Below are positions 54,040-63,543 of a DNA stretch of 64,000 bases, in pieces (within the stretch, counting starts at the first letter, position 1; each line of letters opens with the position of its first letter). The notes below the pieces were generated by a model. It saw only the letters and a list, made by a program, of their open reading frames with translations. It was not told the origin of the DNA and searched no databases. A program made the position numbers and the translations under genes. The DNA is from Thiobacillus sp. 65-29 (GTDB lineage: Bacteria; Pseudomonadota; Gammaproteobacteria; Burkholderiales; Thiobacillaceae), in assembly GCA_001899775.1 (NCBI GenBank), contig MKWN01000010.1, positions 62,001 to 126,000 of the forward strand, in the 5' to 3' direction.

Positions 54040-54486
54040 TTACTGCGACAGCGACACCATGTGGTTGACCGCCGCCTTGACTTCGTCGTCGCTCAGGGTG
54101 GCGGCACCGCCGCGCGCGGGCATCATGCCCTTGGCGCCGGTGAAACCTTCGAGCGCGTGCTTGTACAGGGTGTCCATGCCCTGCGCGATACGCGGACCCC
54201 AGTCGTCCTTGTTGCCCGGCATCGGTGCGCCGGCGACGCCGGCGGCATGACACAGCGCGCAGGTCTTGTTGAACACGCTCTTGCCCTGTTCGGTGCTCGC
54301 CACCGCACCACCGGCCGGAGCCGCGGCTTCAGCGGCGGGCGCTTCGGCGGCAGGCGCTGCGGGGGCTTCCGCCGCCGGTGCAATCGCCTCGGGCGCGGGT
54401 GCCTGCGCCGCCGGTTCTTCCTTCTGCCCGCAGGCGGTCAGCCAGGCCGCGAAACTCAGGGCCAGAACGAGGGTGGTCTTCTTCAT
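54040..54486 (-). CDS. Lipoprotein cytochrome c5-like
   Basis: This 148-residue protein has a lipobox LTAC (Cys at about 19), then about 45 residues of Ala/Pro/Glu linker (repeated EAPAA), then a class I cytochrome domain with CALCHAAG and the sixth ligand Met in GMMPARGG. The domain is of the c5 (cytochrome_CBB3/c5) type. It has its own terminator and is probably a tethered single-electron carrier in the periplasm. Confidence 0.9.
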   Translation of the reverse strand: MKKTTLVLALSFAAWLTACGQKEEPAAQAPAPEAIAPAAEAPAAPAAEAPAAEAAAPAGGAVASTEQGKSVFNKTCALCHAAGVAGAPMPGNKDDWGPRIAQGMDTLYKHALEGFTGAKGMMPARGGAATLSDDEVKAAVNHMVSLSQ

Positions 54487-54818
54487 CTAACTATCTCCTT
54501 CAAGGTCATTACAAGAAAAAACCGGAAAAACCGGGAGGGTGCAGGCCCGACAGGGCTTAAGAAAACACTGGACACGCCGGGGTTGCGGTACAGACAGTCC
54601 CCGTACGCGGGGCCGGACAGGGGTCCAGCGCTTTCTTAAGGCCGTTGATCAATCCATCAATCCGACAATCCGTCGACAACCCGGTCGCGCTGGTCGCGAG
54701 GGGCACCCGGAGGCACTCCTGTCCGGCTTGACCTCGACGGTTCCCGTTGATGCCGGAGCCGCCGCAGACAGATCATCGGCGCACCGGAGCCAATCAACCT
54801 GCATTGCCTGATCCCGCC

Positions 54819-54872
54819 CCCCTCTCCCGCAAGCGGACGAGCAGGGACGAAGTCTCGCTGCGCGAGTTTCAC
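54819..54872. repeat. Dispersed repeat, copy 2
   Basis: CCTCTCCCGCAAGCGG followed by GAAGTCTCGCTGCGCGAGTT matches the order of elements at 48893-48955. The right stem of the first hairpin is degraded here. Confidence 0.55.
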
Positions 54873-55067
54873 GTCGGGACGACGCCGACCGATCCAGGAT
54901 GAGCAGCCATGGGTTGATCCACCGGCGCCTTGACGACTATAGCACGTCCCCCGAGGCAACTCACCGCGACCTATTGTCGCGAAGGACTACTTCCAAATAG
55001 ATGTCGACGCTCCCGCCGGAGTCACACGGAGGATCTTTTGTTTCAATACATCAGATAGTTAGCCATC

Positions 55068-55093
55068 TACCCCCACTACCTCCAAGGAGGTAG
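55068..55093. promoter_or_regulatory. NarL-type 7-2-7 palindrome upstream of narK1
   Basis: TACCTCC-AA-GGAGGTA at 55077-55092 is an inverted pair of heptamers spaced by 2 bp, the arrangement preferred by NarL dimers, and each half is close to the consensus TACYYMT. A further heptamer-like TACCCCC lies at 55068-55074. The centre is about 73 bp before the start inferred from a TAGAAT -10-like box at 55146-55151. The arms extend to 8 bp with perfect complementarity. Confidence 0.65.
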
Positions 55094-55201
55094 ATCCGCC
55101 ACGTTTCCCGCCGCTTGAGCCCCTTTTCAACCCGGCTTGCGCGCATAGAATCAGCGCCATTATTCGGATAAACGCATCCGCAAACGACAGGAGCCCTGTT
55201 C

Positions 55202-56455
55202 ATGGCGACGCAGACGCACAAGCAGATGTCCGTGCTGACGATGAGCACCCTCGCTTTCACCACGTGCTTTGCGGTATGGGTGATGTTCTCCATCATCGGC
55301 ATTCCGATCAAGGCCAATCTCGGCCTCAATGAGACGCAGTTCGGGCTGCTCGCCGCCACGCCCATCCTCACCGGATCGCTGATCCGCCTGCCGCTTGGCA
55401 TGCTGACCGACAAGTATGGCGGCCGCATCGTCTTCTTCGTGCTGATGCTGTGCGTGATCGCACCCATCTACCTCATCAGCATGGCCACCCAGTACTGGCA
55501 TTTCCTGTTGCTCGGTCTGTTCGTCGGCGCCGCGGGCGGCGGCTTCTCGGTCGGCATCGCCTACGTCGCGCGCTGGTTCCCGCCGCGGCGCCAAGGGCTG
55601 GCAATGGGCATTTTCGGTGCGGGCAACGCCGGGGCCGCGGTCACCAAGTTTCTCGCCCCCTCGCTCGTGATCGCCTACGGCTGGCAGTCGGTGCCGCAGG
55701 TCTACGCGGTGGGCATGCTGGTGATGGCGGTGCTGTTCTGGATCTTCACCTACACCGACACTTCGCACCACGTTCCCTCGCACGTCACGCTCAAGCAGCA
55801 GCTCGCCGCGCTGAAGGACCCCAACGTGTGGAAGCTGTGCCAGTACTACTCCATCGTGTTCGGCGGCTACGTCGCGCTAAGCCTGTGGATGACCAAGTAC
55901 TACATCACCGAGTACGGCTTCGGCATGCAGACCGCGGCGCTGCTCGCCGCGATCTTCGTGCTGCCCTCCGGCGTGATCCGCGCCATGGGTGGCTGGCTGT
56001 CCGACCGCTTCGGCGCCCACAAGATCACCTGGTGGGTGATGTGGGTTTCCTGGCTATGCCTGTTCCTGCTGTCCTATCCACAAACGGAAATGGTGATCCA
56101 GACCACCAAGGGCACCATGTCGCTGCATCTGGGCCTCAACGTCTGGGTGTTCACTGCGCTGCTGTTCGTCCTCGGCATCGCCTGGGGCTTCGGCAAGGCC
56201 AGCGTGTTCAAGTACATCTCCAACCAGTACCCGACCAACATCGGCGTCATCTCCGGCATCGTCGGCCTGATCGGCGGCCTCGGCGGCTTCATCCTGCCGA
56301 TCCTCTTTGGCGCCATCGTCGACCTCACCGGCGTCAACAGCGGCATCTTCATGCTGATGTACGGCGTGACCTGGGTCTCGCTGATCTGGATGTACCTCAC
56401 CGAAGTGCGCGCGACCCCCATGATCAAGACCGCCGCCATCGACACCCTCGAATAA
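55202..56455 (+). CDS. narK1: NarK1-type nitrate transporter (MFS)
   Basis: This 417-residue MFS protein has twelve predicted TM segments and NNP-family motifs such as PLGMLTDKYGG between TM2 and TM3 and FGAGNAGAAVTKF for nitrate signature 1. NarK1-type proteins import nitrate with protons, which serves the start of denitrification. AGGAG lies 8 bp before the ATG. It heads narK1-narK2-narGHJ and follows the NarL-like site. Confidence 0.9.
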   Translation: MATQTHKQMSVLTMSTLAFTTCFAVWVMFSIIGIPIKANLGLNETQFGLLAATPILTGSLIRLPLGMLTDKYGGRIVFFVLMLCVIAPIYLISMATQYWHFLLLGLFVGAAGGGFSVGIAYVARWFPPRRQGLAMGIFGAGNAGAAVTKFLAPSLVIAYGWQSVPQVYAVGMLVMAVLFWIFTYTDTSHHVPSHVTLKQQLAALKDPNVWKLCQYYSIVFGGYVALSLWMTKYYITEYGFGMQTAALLAAIFVLPSGVIRAMGGWLSDRFGAHKITWWVMWVSWLCLFLLSYPQTEMVIQTTKGTMSLHLGLNVWVFTALLFVLGIAWGFGKASVFKYISNQYPTNIGVISGIVGLIGGLGGFILPILFGAIVDLTGVNSGIFMLMYGVTWVSLIWMYLTEVRATPMIKTAAIDTLE

Positions 56456-56489
56456 GCCTTACAACACGACCCGCTCTAGGAGAACCTCA

Positions 56490-58103
56490 ATGTCCGCGAA
56501 TATCAAGGACTGGAACCCGGAAGACAACGCCTTCTGGGAATCGACCGGCAAGAAAATCGCCAACCGCAACCTGTGGATCTCGATTCCCAGTCTGCTGCTG
56601 GGCTTCGCCATCTGGATGATGTGGGGCATCATCACCGTGCAGATGCTGAACCTTGGCTTCCCCTTCACCAAGGAAGACATGTTCAGCCTGACCGCCATCG
56701 CCGGCCTGGCCGGCGCCACGTTGCGCATCCCCTCCTCCTTCTTCATCCGCATCGCCGGTGGTCGCAACTCGATCTTCCTCACCACGGCGCTGTTGATGAT
56801 CCCGGCCTTCGGCACGGGTCTCGCGCTGCAGGACAAGAACACGCCGCTTTGGGTGTTCCAGCTGCTGGCGCTGCTTTCCGGCATCGGCGGCGGAAACTTC
56901 GCCTGCTCGATGTCCAACATCAGCACCTTCTTCCCGAAGCGTCTGCAGGGCACCGCGCTCGGCCTGAATGCCGGTCTCGGCAACTTCGGCGTGACCACCA
57001 TGCAGATCCTCATCCCGCTGGTGATGACCGCGGGTATTTTCGGCGCCTTCGCCGGCGGCTCGATGGAACTGGTGAAGGACTCCGGCTGGATTCTCGGCAA
57101 GATCGTCGCCGGCACGCCGACCTTCGTGCAGAACGCCGGTTTCGTCTGGCTGCTGGCGCTGATCCCGCTTGCCTTCCTCGGCTTTTTCGGCATGAACAAC
57201 CTGCTGCCGATCTCGCCGAATATCGGCGGCACCGTTGCCGCCTTCGTCAAGGTGCTGTGGCTCTATGGCCTCGCCTTCGTTACCGCCGGGGTTGGTCTTT
57301 ATCTCTACCTGCCCAAGGCCGCTGGCGGTCTTGAACTGCTGAGCATGTGGGTGGCGCTGCCGCTGATCATGGTCGGCACCCTTTTCATCATGCGCCTGTT
57401 CGCCTTCGGCGACATGAAGGCCGGCATCCAGAAGCAGTTTTCCATCTTCTCCAACAAGCACACCTGGTCGATGACCGCACTCTATGTCGTGACCTTCGGC
57501 TCGTTCATCGGCTTCGCCGCCGCGGTGCCGCTGTCGATCACCGTGATCTTTGGCGATACCCATGTGTTCGATGCAGCCAGCCAGACCTGGATCCACAGCA
57601 AGAACCCCAACGCCCCCTCCGCGCTCACCTATGCCTGGATCGGTCCGTTCGTCGGCGCGCTGGTGCGACCCATTGGCGGCTGGATCTCCGACAAGGTGGG
57701 GGGCTCGATCGTCACCCAGGTGATTTCCGCGGTCATGGTGGTGGCCTCGATCTACGCCGGCTACGTCATGATGCAGGCCTATCAGTCCGCGACGCCCGAG
57801 GTCTATTTCACGCAGTTTCTCATCACTTTCGTCGTCGTGTTTGCCGCCTCCGGCATCGGCAACGGCTCGACCTTCCGCACCGTGGGTGTGATCTTCGACC
57901 GCGCGCAGGCTGGCCCGGTACTCGGCTGGACCTCGGCGGTGGCCGCCTACGGCTCCTTCATCGCCCCCGAGGTGATCAAGGGCCAGCTGAAGGCCGGTAC
58001 GCCCGAAAACGCCATGTACGGCTTCGCGGTGTTCTACGCCGTGTGCCTGGTGCTGAACTGGTGGTTCTATCTGCGCAAGAACGCCTATGTGAAGAACCCC
58101 TGA
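56490..58103 (+). CDS. narK2: NarK2-type nitrate/nitrite antiporter (MFS)
   Basis: The 537-residue sequence starts MSANIKDWNPEDNAFWESTG, typical of NarK2, and has about twelve to fourteen TM segments with the nitrate signatures GGGNFACSMSNIS and GLNAGLGNFGVT. It exchanges nitrate for nitrite, keeping cytoplasmic nitrite low while NarG works. The gap of 34 bp after narK1 contains AGGAGAACC, the ribosome site. Confidence 0.92.
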   Translation: MSANIKDWNPEDNAFWESTGKKIANRNLWISIPSLLLGFAIWMMWGIITVQMLNLGFPFTKEDMFSLTAIAGLAGATLRIPSSFFIRIAGGRNSIFLTTALLMIPAFGTGLALQDKNTPLWVFQLLALLSGIGGGNFACSMSNISTFFPKRLQGTALGLNAGLGNFGVTTMQILIPLVMTAGIFGAFAGGSMELVKDSGWILGKIVAGTPTFVQNAGFVWLLALIPLAFLGFFGMNNLLPISPNIGGTVAAFVKVLWLYGLAFVTAGVGLYLYLPKAAGGLELLSMWVALPLIMVGTLFIMRLFAFGDMKAGIQKQFSIFSNKHTWSMTALYVVTFGSFIGFAAAVPLSITVIFGDTHVFDAASQTWIHSKNPNAPSALTYAWIGPFVGALVRPIGGWISDKVGGSIVTQVISAVMVVASIYAGYVMMQAYQSATPEVYFTQFLITFVVVFAASGIGNGSTFRTVGVIFDRAQAGPVLGWTSAVAAYGSFIAPEVIKGQLKAGTPENAMYGFAVFYAVCLVLNWWFYLRKNAYVKNP

Positions 58104-58115
58104 TGTGCTGACACC

Positions 58116-58146
58116 GGAAACCGGCACGCCATGCACGGCCGGTTCC
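58116..58146 (+). other. Hairpin between narK2 and narG
   Basis: GGAAACCGGC (58116-58125) pairs with GCCGGTTCC (58138-58146) with one bulge. No T-tract follows, so mRNA stabilisation or processing is likelier than termination; it would separate transporter and reductase messages. Confidence 0.45.
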
Positions 58147-58180
58147 TCCCCCTGAATCCTCGCGACCCAAAGGAGCAACA

Positions 58181-61100
58181 ATGAGTCACTTTCTCGACCG
58201 ACTGAAGTTTTTCCAGAAGAACAAGGAGTTCTTCTCCAACAATCACGGCGTTGTCACCAACGAGGACCGTGACTGGGAAGACGCCTACCGTCATCGCTGG
58301 CAGCACGACAAGATCGTGCGTTCCACGCACGGCGTGAACTGCACCGGCGGCTGCTCCTGGAAGATTTTCGTCAAGAACGGCCTGGTGTCGTTCGAGATGC
58401 AGCAGACCGACTATCCGCGCACGCGCGCCGACCTGCCCGACCACGAGCCGCGTGGCTGCCAGCGCGGCGCCAGCTTTTCCTGGTACCTGTACAGCCCGCA
58501 GCGCATCAAGCATCCGCTGATCCGTGGCCGCCTGCTCGACCTGTATCGCGCCGAGCGCAAGTCCGGCAAGGATCCCGTCGAAGCCTGGGCCGCCATCCAG
58601 GCCGACCCGGTCAAGCGTGCGAAATACGTGCACGTGCGCGGCCTCGGCGGATTCGTGCGCACCAACTGGGAAGAGGCCAAGGAGATCATCGCCGCGGCCA
58701 ACGTCTACACCATCAAGAAATACGGCCCGGACCGCATCTTCGGTTTCTCGCCGATTCCGGCGATGTCGCAGATTTCCTACGCAGCCGGCGCGCGCTACCT
58801 GTCGCTGATCGGCGCGGCCTGCGGTTCCTTCTATGACTGGTACTGCGACCTGCCGGCCGCCTCACCGCAGACCTGGGGCGAGCAAACCGACGTGCCCGAG
58901 TCGGCCGACTGGTACAACTCCACCTACATCATCGTGTGCGGTTCCAGCCTGCCGACCACCCGCACCCCGGACGCCCACTTCGTCTCCGAGGTGCGCTACA
59001 AGGGCGCCAAGGTCATCTCCATGGCCCCCGACTATGCCGAGTTCTGCAAGGCGTCCGACCTGTGGATGCCTGTCGGTCCCGGCACCGACGCCGCGGCCTT
59101 CCTCGCCATGGGTCACGTCGTGCTGAAGGAATTCTTCATCGACAACCAGGACCCCTACTTCACCGAATACGCGCGCAAGTACACCGACCTGCCTGTGCAG
59201 GTCATGCTGCGCAAGCACGGCGAGGGCTACGTCTCCGACCGCTGCCTGCGCGCCTCCGACTTCGCCAACAATCTCGGCGAAACCAACAATGCCGAGTGGA
59301 AGACCATTGTCTACGACGCGAAGAGCAAGTCCTTCGTCGCGCCGAATGGCTCCATCGGCTTCCGCTGGGGCGAGGAAGGCAAATGGAACCTGTTGCCGAA
59401 GAACGCCGCCACCCAGCAGGAGATCGAGGCGGAACTGTCGTGTATCGGCAGCAAGGATGAAGTCGTGTCGGTCGGCTTCCCGCACTTCGTCGAAGGCGAA
59501 GGCGAACTGCTGTACCGCAACGTGCCGGTGCGCCGCCTGAAACTCGCCAGCGGCGAGGAAGTGCTGGTCACCTCGGTGTTCGACATGCAGGTCGCGCAGT
59601 ACGGCGTCGACCGCGGCCTGGGCGGCGGCAACGTGGCGAAGAGCTACGCCGACGCCAACGTCGCGTACACCCCGGCCTGGGGCTCGAAGGTCACCGGCGT
59701 CAAGGCCGCCGACATCGAGCGCACCGCGCGCGAGTTCGCCTACAACGCCTCGAAGACCCAGGGCAAGTCCATGGTCATCATGGGTGCGGCGATCAACCAC
59801 TGGTACCACAACGACCTGGCCTACCGCAGCGTGATGAACCTGCTGCACCTGTGCGGCTGCGTCGGCCAGTCGGGCGGTGGCTGGGCACACTACGTGGGCC
59901 AGGAAAAACTGCGTCCGCAGGCCGGCTGGGCGCCAATCGCCTTCGGTCTGGACTGGCAGCGTCCGCCGCGCCACATGAATTCGACCTCCTACTGGTATTT
60001 CCACACCGACCAGTGGCGCTACGAGACCCTCAAGGGCGACGATCTCATGTCCCCGGCCGGCAAGGGCAAGAACAAGGGTTATTCGCTCGCCGACTACAAC
60101 GTCGCTGCGGTGCGCATGGGCTGGCTGCCGTCCGCCCCGCACTGGAACGCCAACCCGCTCGACCTGGTGAGCGAGGCCGAAAAAGCCGGCGCGACCGACG
60201 AGGCCGGCGTCGCGAAGCACATCATCGGCAAGCTGAAGGACGGTTCGCTCGACGTCGCTTTCGCCGACCCGGACAACCCCGTGAACTGGCCGCGCAACCT
60301 GTTCGTGTGGCGCGCCAACCTGATCGGCACCTCGGCCAAGGGCCACGAGTACTTCCTCAAGCACCTGCTCGGGGCACAGAACGGCGTGCTGAAGGAGTCC
60401 GGCGACGGCCGTGACAACAAGCTCATCAAGTGGGTCGAGGAGGCACCCGTCGGCAAGCTGGATCTGATGGTGGACATCAACTTCCGTCTGAACTCCACCG
60501 GCGCGTATTCCGACATCATCCTGCCGACCGCGACCTGGTACGAGAAGAACGACCTCAACACCACGGACATGCACCCCTTCATCCACCCGCTGTCCGAGGC
60601 GGTGAGCCCCGGCTGGGAATCGAAGTCCGACTGGCAGATCTTCAAGAACATCGCGCAGAGCTTCTCCACGCTCGCCGCGAAGCATCTCGGTACCCGCAAG
60701 GACGTCGTCGCGCTGCCGATGCAGCACGACTCACCGTTCGAACTTGCGCAGCCCTTCGGCGAGGTGAAGGACTGGAAGAAGGGCGAATGCGACCCGATCC
60801 CCGGCAAGACCATGCCGCTCCTGAAGGTGGTCGAGCGCAACTACGCCGATATCTACAAGAAATACATCGCCATCGGTCCGCTCATGGTCAAGCTCGGCAA
60901 CAACGTCAAGGGGCTCGACTGGAACACCGAGGACGAGTACGAGCAGCTGAAGGTGATGAACGGCACGGTCAGGGAGCCGGGTGTGTCGCAGGGCATGCCC
61001 TCGCTGGAGGAAGACATCTTCGTGTGCGACTCGGTGATGCGCATGGCGCCGGAAACCTGCGGCGAAGTCGCGCACAAGTCGTGGACTGCGCTGTCGAAGA

Positions 61101-61936
61101 AAACCGGCATCGATCACCACCACCTGTATGCCGCGCGCCACGAGGACAAGATCACCTTCCGCGACATCCAGGTGCAGCCGCGCAAGATCATCACCGCACC
61201 GACCTGGTCCGGCATCGAGTCGGAAACGGTCTCGTACACCTCGTGCTACACCAACATCCACGAGCACATTCCGTTCCGCACCCTGACCGGCCGCGCCCAC
61301 TTCTATCAGGACCACGAGTGGTTCCTCGACTTCGGCGAGGGTTTCTGCGTGCACAAGCCGCCCCAGGACATGAAGTCGTTCAGCAAGCTCGCGGCAAAAG
61401 CCACGGAAGGCAAGCACGTCAAGCTGCAATGGATCACGCCGCACTCCAAGTGGGGCATCCACTCCAGCTACCAGGACAACCTGCGCATGCTGACCCTGTT
61501 CCGTGGCGGCCCCTACGTGTGGATCTCCGAGATCGACGCCAAGGCGGCCGGCATCGAGGACAACGACTGGGTGGAGGCGATCAACGCCAACGGTGCGACG
61601 ATGGCGCGCGCAGTGGTGTCGCAGCGGGTCTCCAAAGGCATGGCGCTGATGTATCACGCCCAGGAGAAAATCGTGAACGTGCCCGGTTCGAACACCACCG
61701 GCAAGCGTGGTGGCATCCTCAACTCGGTGACCCGCGTGGTGGTCAAGCCGACCAACATGGTGGGAGGCTACGTGCAACTGGCGTACAGCTTCAACTACTA
61801 CGGCACCGTGGGCAGCAACCGCGACACCGAGGTCATCGTGCGCAAGGTCGCCGACAAGGACATCGACTGGCTGGAACGTCCGCTCACCGCAGAACGCGAA
61901 GCGCAGCTCAACCCGCCCGGCATCGGCAAGCGCTGA
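58181..61936 (+). CDS. narG: Respiratory nitrate reductase alpha subunit NarG
   Basis: This 1251-residue molybdoenzyme reduces nitrate to nitrite at the cytoplasmic face. HGVNCTGGCSWKIFVKNG near residue 50 holds the His and Cys ligands of the FS0 [4Fe-4S] cluster. ADWYNSTYII contains the Asp ligand of molybdenum (corresponding to D222 of the E. coli enzyme), and RTPDAHF follows. The length agrees with the family. AAGGAG precedes the ATG. No Tat motif is present, as expected for the N-terminal vestige in this enzyme class. Confidence 0.97.
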   Translation: MSHFLDRLKFFQKNKEFFSNNHGVVTNEDRDWEDAYRHRWQHDKIVRSTHGVNCTGGCSWKIFVKNGLVSFEMQQTDYPRTRADLPDHEPRGCQRGASFSWYLYSPQRIKHPLIRGRLLDLYRAERKSGKDPVEAWAAIQADPVKRAKYVHVRGLGGFVRTNWEEAKEIIAAANVYTIKKYGPDRIFGFSPIPAMSQISYAAGARYLSLIGAACGSFYDWYCDLPAASPQTWGEQTDVPESADWYNSTYIIVCGSSLPTTRTPDAHFVSEVRYKGAKVISMAPDYAEFCKASDLWMPVGPGTDAAAFLAMGHVVLKEFFIDNQDPYFTEYARKYTDLPVQVMLRKHGEGYVSDRCLRASDFANNLGETNNAEWKTIVYDAKSKSFVAPNGSIGFRWGEEGKWNLLPKNAATQQEIEAELSCIGSKDEVVSVGFPHFVEGEGELLYRNVPVRRLKLASGEEVLVTSVFDMQVAQYGVDRGLGGGNVAKSYADANVAYTPAWGSKVTGVKAADIERTAREFAYNASKTQGKSMVIMGAAINHWYHNDLAYRSVMNLLHLCGCVGQSGGGWAHYVGQEKLRPQAGWAPIAFGLDWQRPPRHMNSTSYWYFHTDQWRYETLKGDDLMSPAGKGKNKGYSLADYNVAAVRMGWLPSAPHWNANPLDLVSEAEKAGATDEAGVAKHIIGKLKDGSLDVAFADPDNPVNWPRNLFVWRANLIGTSAKGHEYFLKHLLGAQNGVLKESGDGRDNKLIKWVEEAPVGKLDLMVDINFRLNSTGAYSDIILPTATWYEKNDLNTTDMHPFIHPLSEAVSPGWESKSDWQIFKNIAQSFSTLAAKHLGTRKDVVALPMQHDSPFELAQPFGEVKDWKKGECDPIPGKTMPLLKVVERNYADIYKKYIAIGPLMVKLGNNVKGLDWNTEDEYEQLKVMNGTVREPGVSQGMPSLEEDIFVCDSVMRMAPETCGEVAHKSWTALSKKTGIDHHHLYAARHEDKITFRDIQVQPRKIITAPTWSGIESETVSYTSCYTNIHEHIPFRTLTGRAHFYQDHEWFLDFGEGFCVHKPPQDMKSFSKLAAKATEGKHVKLQWITPHSKWGIHSSYQDNLRMLTLFRGGPYVWISEIDAKAAGIEDNDWVEAINANGATMARAVVSQRVSKGMALMYHAQEKIVNVPGSNTTGKRGGILNSVTRVVVKPTNMVGGYVQLAYSFNYYGTVGSNRDTEVIVRKVADKDIDWLERPLTAEREAQLNPPGIGKR

Positions 61937-61984
61937 TCGGCACGCGCTGTTCGACACGCAGATAGCTTAGATTAGGAGAAACCA

Positions 61985-63529
61985 ATGAAAGTACGTGCAC
62001 AGTTCGCATTTGTCTTCAACATGGACAAATGCATCGGATGCCACACCTGCTCGGTGACGTGCAAGAACACCTGGACCAACCGCAAGGGCGTCGAGTACGT
62101 GTGGTTCAACAACGTCGAATCCAAGCCCGGCATCGGTTACCCCAAGAACTGGGAAGACCAGGAAAGGTGGAAAGGCGGCTGGGAGCTGCGCGACGGCAAG
62201 CTGGAACTGAAATCCGGCGGCCGCGCCTCGAAGCTGCTCAACATCTTCGCCAACCCCGATCTGCCGCAGATCGACGACTACTACGAGCCGTTCACCTACA
62301 ACTACGCACGCCTGCAGAACGCGCCGCTGTCGGAGGCGGCACCGACCGCGCGCCCGCTGTCGATGATCACCGGCGACCCCATGGAGAAGATCACCTGGGG
62401 CCCGAACTGGGAAGACGACCTCGCCGGCGAATTCGCCAAGCGCAGCGTCGACAAGAACCTGGACAACGTGCAGAAGGACATGCTCGGTCAGTTCGAGAAC
62501 ACCTTCAACCTGTACCTGCCGCGCATCTGCAACCACTGCATGAACCCGGCCTGTGTGGCCGCCTGTCCCTCGGGCTCGCTGTACAAGCGCGAGGAAGACG
62601 GCATCGTGCTGGTCGACCAGGACAAGTGCCGCGGCTGGCGTTTCTGCCAGAGCGCCTGCCCGTACAAAAAGGTGTTCTACAACTGGGAATCGGGCAAGGC
62701 GGAGAAGTGCATCGCCTGCTACCCGCGCGTCGAGTCGGGCATGCCGACGGTATGCTCGGAGTCCTGCGTCGGCCGCATCCGCTACAACGGCATCATGCTG
62801 TACGATGCCGACCGCATCGAGGAACTGGCCAGCACTGCCAACGAGCAGGATCTGTACGAAGCGCACTGCAAGATCTTCCTCGACCCGAACGATCCGGCGG
62901 TGATCGCCGCGGCGCGCGCCGAGGGCATCAACGAGGACTGGATCATCGCCGCGCAGAAGTCCCCGATCTGGAAGATGGCCATCGAGTGGAAAATCGCCTT
63001 CCCGCTGCATCCGGAGTTCCGCACCCTGCCGATGGTGTGGTACGTGCCGCCGCTCTCGCCGGTGCAGTCGCAGATCGACCAGGGCAGCCTGCCGGTCGGC
63101 CCCGATGGCGCGATTCCGCTCGCAAGCGCCATGCGCACGCCGACCAAGTATCTGGCCAACCTGATGACCGCAGGCAAGGAAGAGCCGATCCGCAATGCCC
63201 TCAACCGCATGATCGCGATGCGCAGCTACTACCGCTCGCTCAACGTCGAGGGCAAGGCCGACACGCGCGCGCTGGAGACCGTGGGACTCACCGAGGACCA
63301 GGTCAAGGAGATGTACCGCTACCTGGCGCTGGCCGCGTACGAAGACCGCTTCGTCATCCCGACCAGCCACCAGGAAGAGCGCATGGACGACGCCTACGGC
63401 TTCCAGGGCCAGAACGGCTTCACCTTCGGCAACGATTCGTCGCTCGGCATCAGCAAGATCACCCTGTTCCCGCGTCGCCGCAAGGAAACGCCGGAGCCGG
63501 CGGAACTCGCCCCGTCCGCGGACAAGTAA
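61985..63529 (+). CDS. narH: Respiratory nitrate reductase beta subunit NarH
   Basis: This 514-residue iron-sulfur protein has CIGCHTCSVTCKNTW at residues 16-30, CNHCMNPACVAACPSG, the CRGWRFCQSACPYKK group with Trp in place of a cysteine ([3Fe-4S] centre FS4), and CIACYPRVESGMPTVCSESCVG. It carries electrons from NarI to NarG. It starts 48 bp after narG with AGGAGA before the ATG. Confidence 0.97.
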   Translation: MKVRAQFAFVFNMDKCIGCHTCSVTCKNTWTNRKGVEYVWFNNVESKPGIGYPKNWEDQERWKGGWELRDGKLELKSGGRASKLLNIFANPDLPQIDDYYEPFTYNYARLQNAPLSEAAPTARPLSMITGDPMEKITWGPNWEDDLAGEFAKRSVDKNLDNVQKDMLGQFENTFNLYLPRICNHCMNPACVAACPSGSLYKREEDGIVLVDQDKCRGWRFCQSACPYKKVFYNWESGKAEKCIACYPRVESGMPTVCSESCVGRIRYNGIMLYDADRIEELASTANEQDLYEAHCKIFLDPNDPAVIAAARAEGINEDWIIAAQKSPIWKMAIEWKIAFPLHPEFRTLPMVWYVPPLSPVQSQIDQGSLPVGPDGAIPLASAMRTPTKYLANLMTAGKEEPIRNALNRMIAMRSYYRSLNVEGKADTRALETVGLTEDQVKEMYRYLALAAYEDRFVIPTSHQEERMDDAYGFQGQNGFTFGNDSSLGISKITLFPRRRKETPEPAELAPSADK

Positions 63530-63543
63530 GGAAAGGAACCCTC

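Larger units (their letters stand above)
54487..55201. other. 715-bp gene-free region before narK1
   Basis: No coding sequence is supported. The left part holds an 18-bp inverted repeat, 54556-54573 and 54623-54640 (CTTAAGAAA-type arms, 16 of 18 matching), able to form a long hairpin. Bases 54819-54872 repeat the sequence at 48893-48955. CCCGTTGATGCCGGA near 54742 also occurs at 419-433. The right part contains the NarL-like palindrome and the narK1 promoter region. Confidence 0.65.
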
